Assembly: GCF_014838715.1 (NCBI RefSeq)
Contig: NZ_CP061947.1
Location: forward strand, 2,728,001-2,792,000
Direction of reading: 5' to 3'
Length of the DNA stretch: 64,000 nucleotides
Source: Algoriphagus sp. Y33
GTDB taxonomy: Bacteria > Bacteroidota > Bacteroidia > Cytophagales > Cyclobacteriaceae
Shown here: positions 18,616 through 25,351 of the stretch, one piece after another
How the letters are laid out: every line of letters starts with the position of its first letter
Numbering within the stretch: the first letter of the stretch is position 1
Translations under genes and position numbers: made by a program
The notes under the pieces: model-generated
The model's database searches: none
Seen by the model: the letters and a program-made list of their open reading frames with translations, nothing else
What the model was told of the DNA's origin: nothing

Positions 18616-18801
18616 TCAATAGGTTTGCAATTCTGCGAAAAGCAATTGCAACTCATCCTTGGTTTTTTTGAGTTTTTGAGAAAGTCTTTCGAGCATTCCT
18701 TCCCGTTGTCCTTCCTGGAACTCAAAATCAGCATCGTTTAAAATCGAATACCTCTGTTTGAGCATTACTTTTTGTTCCCTCCAGCTTCTTGTAATAGTCA
18801 T
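18616..18801 (-). CDS. CsbD-like small stress protein
   Basis: 61 residues, highly charged and helical (SWREQKVMLKQRYSILNDAD, then a KLKKTKDELQ segment). The pattern W-x2-QK-x2-LK-x5-L-x-D-x-D followed by EG and a C-terminal helix fits the CsbD-like general-stress family found in many Bacteroidota genomes. The function is unknown. It sits between a desaturase and other small stress-type genes. A strong hairpin lies just upstream of its start (18837-18868). Confidence 0.7.
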   Translation of the reverse strand: MTITRSWREQKVMLKQRYSILNDADFEFQEGQREGMLERLSQKLKKTKDELQLLFAELQTY

Positions 18802-18836
18802 GTTATTTGTTCATTAATTACTTAGTGATTACTTCG

Positions 18837-18868
18837 CTCGGATCGAAGGAAGACTCCTTCGATCCGAG
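18837..18868. promoter_or_regulatory. perfect 14-bp stem-loop in the 5' leader of the csbD-like gene
   Basis: CTCGGATCGAAGGA (18837-18850), a 4-base loop, then its exact reverse complement (18855-18868). It lies 36 bp before the csbD-like ATG and has no T-run on either side, so it is not a simple terminator. It could be a binding palindrome, an RNA stability element or a partial terminator. Confidence 0.6.
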
Positions 18869-19020
18869 ATTACTGTTATGAGGAAGAAAATAGGCGTCAA
18901 TTATTGTTGGGATGGATTTATTCCCTTTAGTCTCTAAACTATGCAATGCCCTCAAAACTCAAATTCATAAGCAAGAGGATTGCGGGCACACATTTATTTA
19001 GTCATCAACCGTTTGTTTTT

Positions 19021-19200
19021 CTATTTATTGATCAATAGCTCCCTTTCGAAAAGAGCTAATTCCTTTTTCTTGGGAAAGTCAGCGAATGTGCAGTAGTATA
19101 TTCCTGCATAATACTTCCTAATGATCAACTTGGTATCAGGACTTTTCTTATCATACACCAAATCACCTAACTCGAATTTCCTGCCTTGTTTTAAGTCCAT
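19021..19200 (-). CDS. small conserved-looking protein, 59 residues
   Basis: ATG at 19200 to TAG at 19021. The translation opens MDLKQGRKFELGDLVYDKKS and continues with IIRKYYAGIYYCTF and a Lys/Glu-rich end (KKKELALFEREL). It has the look of small cytosolic Bacteroidota proteins with a 'GD-V-Y ... YYC' core, which accompany stress-type genes. No function can be given. It is 20 bp downstream of the cupin gene on the same strand. Confidence 0.65.
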   Translation of the reverse strand: MDLKQGRKFELGDLVYDKKSPDTKLIIRKYYAGIYYCTFADFPKKKELALFERELLINK

Positions 19201-19219
19201 TACTTCTCAGGTTTAGGGT

Positions 19220-19570
19220 CTAAATACTAACATCCTCATATCCACTTTTGATTACCGTAGACAACATTTTAAATTTACCATTTGCCGTAATACGGTTTTT
19301 TGAGTGAGCAGGAATTATGATCAGTTCACCCGCTTCGACCATATTCGATTTCTCTTCTATAATTATCTCGGCAATTCCATCAAGTACCTGTATGAGGTTG
19401 TCGAATGGGGATGATTTCGTCATCATCCCTTCACCTGCATCAAAGGATGATATAGTAACCGTTCCGGTCTGCTTTGTAAGAATAGATTTAATCACCACTG
19501 AACCGGCAACATATGCTACTGAATCTACCAAACGATGTGCAGTAGATTTCTCAAACTCTGGGTTTACCAT
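19220..19570 (-). CDS. small cupin-domain protein
   Basis: 116 residues forming one cupin barrel: QTGTVTISSFDAGEGMMTKSSPFDNLIQVLDG followed by IIPAHSKNRITANGKFKM. The first motif lacks the usual two His residues before Glu, although the second keeps PAHS, so metal binding is uncertain. Small single-domain cupins of this kind are often stress-linked in Bacteroidota. It lies in a short-gene cluster with the 59-aa and 38-aa proteins. Confidence 0.85.
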   Translation of the reverse strand: MVNPEFEKSTAHRLVDSVAYVAGSVVIKSILTKQTGTVTISSFDAGEGMMTKSSPFDNLIQVLDGIAEIIIEEKSNMVEAGELIIIPAHSKNRITANGKFKMLSTVIKSGYEDVSI

Positions 19571-19604
19571 AGCTAATTATAAATAAGTAAAGAAACCAAG
19601 GACA

Positions 19605-19721
19605 TCAATCATCTGTGCCTTTATCTTTTTTCTTTGCCGCTTTAGCAGCTCTTTTTTCCTTTAGATTCTTGGCCGGGGCAGTTTTATCCGATTTCCCTTT
19701 GCCTTCTTTTTCTTTGGACAT
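19605..19721 (-). CDS. very small Lys/Ala-rich protein, 38 residues
   Basis: ATG at 19721 to TGA at 19605. The translation opens MSKEKEGKGKSDKTAPAKNL and the rest is mainly Lys, Ala and Asp/Glu, so it is a basic, probably disordered or helical peptide. The segment KTAPAK..KEKRAAKAAKK looks like a recurrent tiny protein of Bacteroidota genomes. A nucleic-acid-binding or stress role is possible but unproven. The clean frame, and its place 34 bp upstream of the cupin gene on the same strand, support it as real. Confidence 0.6.
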   Translation of the reverse strand: MSKEKEGKGKSDKTAPAKNLKEKRAAKAAKKKDKGTDD

Positions 19722-19943
19722 GATTCTTTTTGTTAAGGTTTTTATTCCTAATACCGAAAGTCGATTAAACCAAGTCAGGAAATGTTACACAAGCCTAGGC
19801 AAAGCTTACATAAATCCCACATCGGAGGCAAATTGGGATATAAGCACCTCATTACGTGTCATTTCATGGGATTGGGTAAAATTCTTTCATCATAAAAAAT
19901 CAGTGTATCAATTTTAGGAGTTAAATTCCAGACACTTCACGTC

Positions 19944-20054
19944 ATGAAATCGAACGCGTCCCAAGCGACGCCCAAAGTGATGACTATCCATTCTGCCTAT
20001 CGGTATAAAGATTCGGGACAGGCTATCCGACCATCAGTACGAGACAAGTTATAA
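19944..20054 (+). repeat. diverged copy of the dispersed MKS mini-ORF repeat
   Basis: Starts ATGAAATCGAACGCG and keeps the CAAGCGACG core. In translation it begins MKSNASQATPKVMTIHSAYR, close to the mini-ORF of the units at 36144-37219. It runs on 36 codons to a TAA. Unlike those, it is not followed by a same-strand gene. Confidence 0.5.
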
Positions 20055-20080
20055 TCATTACAAACACGTATAAACATCTG

Positions 20081-20113
20081 AAAAAAGGGAATAGCTTCGG
20101 ATTTTTCATTCCC
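20081..20113 (-). terminator. intrinsic terminator-like hairpin after the AraC gene
   Basis: On the minus strand GGGAAT and ATTCCC (bases 20113-20108 and 20092-20087) flank a loop and are followed by six T residues. It lies ~160 bp downstream of the AraC stop. Stem is short (6 bp). Confidence 0.5.
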
Positions 20114-20270
20114 TATTGAGGTTGTAAAAGCCATCAAATTCCCTGACCGTATCTGTGAAATTCAAGGCTTTTCAACAGACCTCCTTCAAAGTTTCTGAGA
20201 ATCTCTCGGGCATACATGAATTACGCCAATAGGTGATTAGTTTGAAAAAACTCCCCCAGCTATTCAAAAG

Positions 20271-20831
20271 CTATATATCTTCGAGATTCTGCTTACGCTT
20301 GTATTTCAATTGCTTGTAAAATGTAGGAGTAAGACCCGTGATTTTCTTGAACTGATTGGATAAATGAGCAACACTACTGTAGTGCAGTCTGTAGGCAATT
20401 TCAGTCAAAGTCAATTCATCGTAGATCAGCAGTTCCTTTGCCCGCTCAATCTTATGAATAATAGTGAACTGTTGAATGGTTATCCCCTTCACTTCGGAGA
20501 AAATATTGGCCAAATACGTATAATCATATCCTAATTTTTCACTGATAAAATCCGAATAATTCACTTTAGGCAACTCCTCAGAGTAATGAATCATTTCAAT
20601 GATAAGGTTTTTGATACTCTCGATAATGATACTTCTCTTGTCGTCCAACAGCTCCAAGCCTGATTTCAACAGGTTTGCCTTAAGCAGCATTCTTTGTTCC
20701 TGACTAATATTTTCAAGGATTTCCACTATTCCCAGCTCAACCATCACATGGTGAAGGCCAAGATTTTTCAACTCTTCCTTTACCATCATTTTGCAGCGTA
20801 AACTGACCATATATTTGATGTATAGCTTCAT
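20271..20831 (-). CDS. AraC-family transcriptional regulator (C-terminal HTH)
   Basis: 186 residues from the ATG at 20831. The frame is open 17 codons further upstream, but MKLYIKYMVSLRCKMMVKEE is the familiar start of this Bacteroidota subgroup. The C-terminal domain holds two helix-turn-helices: YTYLANIFSEVKGITIQQF, then ELTLTEIAYRLHYSSVAHLSNQFKKITGLTP. The N-terminal half lacks a cupin-type sugar-binding domain and is unlike classical AraC. It may regulate the neighbouring stress-type genes, on the same strand and downstream. Confidence 0.88.
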   Translation of the reverse strand: MKLYIKYMVSLRCKMMVKEELKNLGLHHVMVELGIVEILENISQEQRMLLKANLLKSGLELLDDKRSIIIESIKNLIIEMIHYSEELPKVNYSDFISEKLGYDYTYLANIFSEVKGITIQQFTIIHKIERAKELLIYDELTLTEIAYRLHYSSVAHLSNQFKKITGLTPTFYKQLKYKRKQNLEDI

Positions 20832-21061
20832 GAGTTGGGAAATGAATTCAATCTGGAAAAGGCCAAAGCAAGGAATAATCAAAATCCAAGCTCTGAGAAA
20901 TAAATGAGACGAATTAGGTTCTAAAGCTCAGGACATCAAGATACCCATAAAATAGATAAAAGCATTCATTACTAAAAAGAGAGAGGAGGACTAAACAACT
21001 ATATTCTATACTGATCTTCTACTAATTACCATTCTATCTACCCCCAGACTCTACAAACTGT

Positions 21062-21092
21062 AAAAAAAAATCGCAAACTTTCGTCTGCGATT
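21062..21092 (-). terminator. intrinsic terminator after the first wzc gene
   Basis: On the minus strand AATCGCA and TGCGATT pair (21092-21086 with 21075-21069), followed by a run of T. It lies 26 bp after the stop at 21118 and ends the exopolysaccharide export operon. Confidence 0.8.
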
Positions 21093-21117
21093 CTTAAATC
21101 TTATTAGTATTATAAGC

Positions 21118-23559
21118 TTATTTCCTTCTCAATGCACGCTTCCACCAAGGCAGCTGAACTTCTTCGTGATATCCGTAGGAATTGTTGCCATAACCGTAAC
21201 CGTAACCATAGCCATAGCCGTAACCGTAACCTTTGTCTATATGGACATCATTGAGGATCCCATATATCTTGGACACTCCGCCTTTTTCCACCAAGTTGTT
21301 CAATATTTGAGTATTGCCCTTCATGGAATATCCCTGACGGAAAACAAAGAAGCTGATATCCGCAAACCCAAACAGCTCTTTTGTCTCTGAGACCAGTCCC
21401 ACAGGTGGGCAGTCAAAAATAACCACATCGTATACAGACTTGATTTCTTTTACTATTTCACCAAACTTATCCTGCAAAAGCAGTTCTGCAGGATTGGGAG
21501 GAATAGGTCCCGATAGAATCACATCCATATCCTTATGTCCAGTAGGTTTCACCACATCTTGCCATGGTATGTCTGTGCTGAGACAAGTACTCATCCCCTT
21601 GTCATTTGCCAAACCAAAATCCTCTGCAATCTTTGGTTTTCTTAAGTCCAATCCTATCAGAATGGTCTTCTTACCCATCAGGGCATACACAGACGCTACG
21701 TTGATAGACACGAAGGTTTTACCTTCCCCTGATATGGACGAGGTAAAGAGTATCGTAAGATTATCTCTGTGGGGACTCAGATAAGACATGTCAGCTCTCA
21801 AGGATCTAAACGACTCAGTGACAGTAGATCGGGGATTATTTAATACAGGAATAGCATCATCAGAATTATTTCTTCCAATCATCCCGATCAAGGGAACCTT
21901 GATCTGACTTTCCAGTTCTTTAGGATCTTCAATTTTTGTATTCAGGAAGTCTTTCACCGTAATAAAACCAATTGGAAGAATAAGTCCCAAAATCAACCCT
22001 ATCAATAGGTTTAAAGATCTCTTGGGGGCTACAGGGATTTGTCCCGCTTTCGCATAATCCAGTATTTTATTCTTTGGCATGTTCGATGCCTTTGTTATTT
22101 CCGCTTCTGCTTTCTTTTGCAATAGATAGACGTAGATATTCTCGTTGATTGTAAACTGCCGCTGAATCCCCAAAAGGTCACGCTCCGTCTTAGGCAGCGC
22201 ATTGATATCCGATTCTATTGTCTTTATACGTGCATTGATATCCGAAAGAACATTTTGCGTATTTCCCAATGCAAGATTCACATTCTCTTGAAGCTGCTTC
22301 TTTGTGTTTGCTATACGTGAGGAATTTTCCCTGACGGCAGGTGCCTGATCTGAAAAGTTCGATTTTAGGCGAATCTGCTCAGCCTGGAGTTCAGCTAGCG
22401 TGTTCACAAGAGAATTCAGCAGGGGATCGGTTACTCCGATGATCGACGGAGCGACCAACTCACCACCGCGGCTGTTATCAAGGTACGCATTAAGAGTTTT
22501 ATAGTAATTCAGGCTCACCTCTGTTTCACCCTTCTGCTTCTCCAGTTCCTGCAGCCGCTCAAAAATCACTGACCCTTCCTGAGAAAGGTTGAAAATGTTG
22601 TTGTCAGATCTGTACTGTTGGAGCTTATTTTCGGAGAACTCCAGAGAATCAGAGATTCCGCTCAACTGTTGTTCTATAAATCGTACCGTACTTTCCGAAG
22701 CACGGTTCTTCTCTTCAAGCTCTCGCTTGAGGTACATCTCCATCAGTTTGTTTATGTAATCCTCCCCCAGACGTCTGACAGGAGTCTCCAGACCGAGCGT
22801 CAATATAGATGCCTGTTTGTTCAATGGCGCAACTGACAAGTCCCCCTTATACTTCAATGCAAGTGTAGGGGTGTCTGTCAATTTAAACAGGATTATATCA
22901 CCGGGGTTTGCATAGATATTGCTGATTTTAAACTCATAATTATCCTCTTGGACCTGCTCGCCAAATTCATAAACTTTTTTACTTAGAACTGCTTGTTCTA
23001 CTCTTGTCTTGTAAAAGGGATCAGATGGATTAAACACGCTGAATCCCTCTTCTTCAATTTGAAGTTCGTAAGAATCTTCACTAATCACCTCTATCCTGAA
23101 TAAGCCACCTACCCATTGTGGATGATTCCAATCAACCGTTACGACTACAGGAAGCTTATCATAAAGCTGTACACTGGAGAAAAATCCATCTTGGTAATAC
23201 TGTACGTTCAGATTCAGTTCTCGGATGGTTTCCTCTGCCAAAGAATAGGATTTTAAAATACCTATTTCATTCTCAATATTATTTTTTCCTTGCAGGCCGA
23301 GTCCTGCAGACTCAAAAAGATCCGTACCCAAGCTTGGCTTGTCATCTTCAACCAACACACTTGACTCAACTTTATAAATATTTGTAGCATAACGGTTAAA
23401 CAAGAATGCCGACGCTAGCCCCGCAAGCATAAATGCAACAATCACCGGCCAGTACTGCAGGTAATTAAAAAGTAATACTTTTAGATCTATTTCTTCCTCC
23501 TTCTGTACAGTAAAGCTATTTTGTGTGGAATTGGAAAGATTTGGGGTATTCGGATACAT
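21118..23559 (-). CDS. Wzc-type polysaccharide co-polymerase/tyrosine autokinase
   Basis: 813 residues. Wzz domain at the N-terminus with a membrane helix (~35-55), a long periplasmic coiled-coil region, a second helix (~515-535, LIGLILGLILPIGF), then a bacterial tyrosine kinase. The kinase has Walker A (SGEGKT, ~610), Walker A' (ILIGLDLRKPK) and Walker B (DVVIFDCPPVGLV). The extreme C-terminus is a run of Gly-Tyr pairs (about seven), the usual autophosphorylated tyrosine cluster. It pairs with the Wza-like gene 6 bp upstream and controls chain length and export of an exopolysaccharide. The repeated GY codons come from a hexanucleotide tract at about 21187-21232. Confidence 0.95.
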   Translation of the reverse strand: MYPNTPNLSNSTQNSFTVQKEEEIDLKVLLFNYLQYWPVIVAFMLAGLASAFLFNRYATNIYKVESSVLVEDDKPSLGTDLFESAGLGLQGKNNIENEIGILKSYSLAEETIRELNLNVQYYQDGFFSSVQLYDKLPVVVTVDWNHPQWVGGLFRIEVISEDSYELQIEEEGFSVFNPSDPFYKTRVEQAVLSKKVYEFGEQVQEDNYEFKISNIYANPGDIILFKLTDTPTLALKYKGDLSVAPLNKQASILTLGLETPVRRLGEDYINKLMEMYLKRELEEKNRASESTVRFIEQQLSGISDSLEFSENKLQQYRSDNNIFNLSQEGSVIFERLQELEKQKGETEVSLNYYKTLNAYLDNSRGGELVAPSIIGVTDPLLNSLVNTLAELQAEQIRLKSNFSDQAPAVRENSSRIANTKKQLQENVNLALGNTQNVLSDINARIKTIESDINALPKTERDLLGIQRQFTINENIYVYLLQKKAEAEITKASNMPKNKILDYAKAGQIPVAPKRSLNLLIGLILGLILPIGFITVKDFLNTKIEDPKELESQIKVPLIGMIGRNNSDDAIPVLNNPRSTVTESFRSLRADMSYLSPHRDNLTILFTSSISGEGKTFVSINVASVYALMGKKTILIGLDLRKPKIAEDFGLANDKGMSTCLSTDIPWQDVVKPTGHKDMDVILSGPIPPNPAELLLQDKFGEIVKEIKSVYDVVIFDCPPVGLVSETKELFGFADISFFVFRQGYSMKGNTQILNNLVEKGGVSKIYGILNDVHIDKGYGYGYGYGYGYGYGNNSYGYHEEVQLPWWKRALRRK
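21187..21232 (-). repeat. imperfect hexanucleotide tract coding for Gly-Tyr pairs
   Basis: Units of the type (T/C)AACCG or (A/G)CCATA repeat about seven times. Changes in unit number keep the reading frame and only add or remove GY pairs at the autokinase tail. Confidence 0.7.
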
Positions 23560-23565
23560 AAATAC

Positions 23566-24378
23566 TTATTTGATTAAGTTCAAGATCAACGCCAAAGCGG
23601 TTACAGCTGAAATTATCAAAGCAAGCGACTGGGCTGCATTTTCACCAGCTCCCACTTCACGTACCTTCATGGGCTCTGCATACAACTGATCATTAGGCTG
23701 GATAAAGTAAAAAGGGGATTCTACCACCCGCCTGTCTATCAAATTAATTCTGTGTAACCTTGTCCCTTCGGGATATTGACGGATCAATAGTATTTCATCA
23801 CGCTTGGCTACGGGTGTCAGATCACCTGCATTAGCAACTGCCTCAAAAATCGTCATACGATCCTGGAGAACCACGAATTTACCCGGTCGCCTGAACTCGC
23901 CTAGTGCTGCATAACGGATACCACCCAGCTTTACCTTTACATACAGCTCTGTGGTAACGTAAACGCGCAGCTTTTCCTCGATTAAGATCCTAGCCTCTTC
24001 AAGCGTTTTATCCCGTACGCTTACATCACCCACGATCGGAAGACGTATATTTCCATTTCGGTCTACCGTATAGCCTGTCATATAATAAATATCCCCACCC
24101 GACTGACTGGCCATATTCCCCATCTGGCTGCTGCTCCCGGCAGCGGATTTATTGTTGAAGCCGTTCTGAATCATGTCATCGACAGTCTGCACATTCACGT
24201 CAATGATGTCGTTGAACTGGAGCCTATATTCAGGGAGTTCGTATGTGATCAGATCTCCGTCCGAAATTGCCTCAGCCCCATCTTGGTTTTGCAGATAGAT
24301 GATTTTCTCATTCGAGATGCACCCAAAGGCCAATAAAAAAACAAGGGAAAACGATACCCCCTTTAACAACTTCATCAT
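23566..24378 (-). CDS. Wza-like polysaccharide export lipoprotein
   Basis: 270 residues from the first of two adjacent ATG codons at 24378. This gives exactly the length of its paralogue at 27817-28629. Lipobox LLAFGC then ISNEKIIYLQNQ, a poly_export domain (LPEYRLQFNDIIDVNVQT), one SLBB domain (AALGEFRRPGKFVVLQDRMTIFEAVANAGDLT) and a C-terminal membrane helix (LALIISAVTALALILNLI). Forms an outer-membrane channel for the polymer, working with the Wzc protein encoded right after it. Confidence 0.94.
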   Translation of the reverse strand: MMKLLKGVSFSLVFLLAFGCISNEKIIYLQNQDGAEAISDGDLITYELPEYRLQFNDIIDVNVQTVDDMIQNGFNNKSAAGSSSQMGNMASQSGGDIYYMTGYTVDRNGNIRLPIVGDVSVRDKTLEEARILIEEKLRVYVTTELYVKVKLGGIRYAALGEFRRPGKFVVLQDRMTIFEAVANAGDLTPVAKRDEILLIRQYPEGTRLHRINLIDRRVVESPFYFIQPNDQLYAEPMKVREVGAGENAAQSLALIISAVTALALILNLIK

Positions 24379-24505
24379 ATATATATATTTAATACTTCTC
24401 TGACAAAAACTCCGCAAACTTAAACATTTAACCTCAAATTGTTATATTTTTTATGATTTTGACAATAAACAACTGAAATCCATCACCATAATTAACATTA
24501 ATCAA

Positions 24506-25225
24506 TTAGCTCACCTTCTTCCTGGCTTCTTCCAAATCTTCCTGAGTATCAATCGCTATTGCCTGATGCACTGTCTCCACCATTCTTATTCTATATCCAT
24601 TCTCAAGCAATCTCAATTGCTCCAGCATTTCAGTTGATTCCAAATCACTCTTGGGCAAATCCGTAAATTCCTGTAGCACATTTTTTCTATAAGCATAAAT
24701 ACCAATATGCTTCCAATAGGATACCTGTGGCTTATCCTCCCTATTATATGGTATCACTGATCTGGAAAAAAGCAACGCGTCCCCCTTTAAATCAGTAACC
24801 ACTTTGACTGCGTTGGGGTTTTCTGCTGCTTTTGCAGATATTCTTGTTTTAAGTGAAGCCACATCAACTTTCGGGTCTTTAAAGACAGAAACTAAATCCA
24901 TCAACGACTGCTTATCCTGAAAGGGCTCATCCCCCTGTACATTTACGATAAGATCTGCTTCTATGGATTCCACAGCCTCTGCAATTCTATCAGATCCGCT
25001 CTGATGGTCTTTCCTGCTAACAAACACTTTGCCACCTAGCGACTCTATTTGTCTCTTAATTTCAAGATGATCCGTGACCACCCATACTTCATCAAATACA
25101 GCAGTGCTCACGGTACTCAAATAGGTATGCTGAATTACTGACTTCCCCCCCAGATCTTGAACTAATTTGGAAGGCAATCTTGTAGAGGCATATCGGGCCG
25201 GTATCAAAGCGACAATGGTAAGCAT
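24506..25225 (-). CDS. kdsB: 3-deoxy-manno-octulosonate cytidylyltransferase
   Basis: 239 residues. Signature IPARYASTRLPSKLV at the start, then DHQSGSDRIAEAVE and LIVNVQGDEPF, all classical for CMP-KDO synthetase. It activates KDO with CTP for the inner core of lipopolysaccharide or for capsule-type polymers. Normal length for the enzyme. Unusually, it lies between two wza-wzc pairs, with ~127-bp gaps on both sides that may contain promoters. Confidence 0.96.
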   Translation of the reverse strand: MLTIVALIPARYASTRLPSKLVQDLGGKSVIQHTYLSTVSTAVFDEVWVVTDHLEIKRQIESLGGKVFVSRKDHQSGSDRIAEAVESIEADLIVNVQGDEPFQDKQSLMDLVSVFKDPKVDVASLKTRISAKAAENPNAVKVVTDLKGDALLFSRSVIPYNREDKPQVSYWKHIGIYAYRKNVLQEFTDLPKSDLESTEMLEQLRLLENGYRIRMVETVHQAIAIDTQEDLEEARKKVS

Positions 25226-25351
25226 ATATGGGAACTGTTGTTAATCGATCTTTTTTTGTGAATCGTAATCTACTAGTAAGCGGAATTAGAAATGGAAAGC
25301 ATTAAAAACTTAAAATCAGCAGTATGTTGCCATTTCCCTATGTTTCTTCCC

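Larger units (their letters stand above)
19722..20270. other. 549-bp intergenic region with a repeat copy and a terminator
   Basis: No gene supported. It holds a diverged copy of the MKS-type repeat (19944 on) and a minus-strand terminator-like hairpin (20081-20113). A further imperfect inverted pair (GTTGTAAAAGCC near 20121 and GGCTTTTCAAC near 20166) precedes the AraC stop. Confidence 0.5.
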
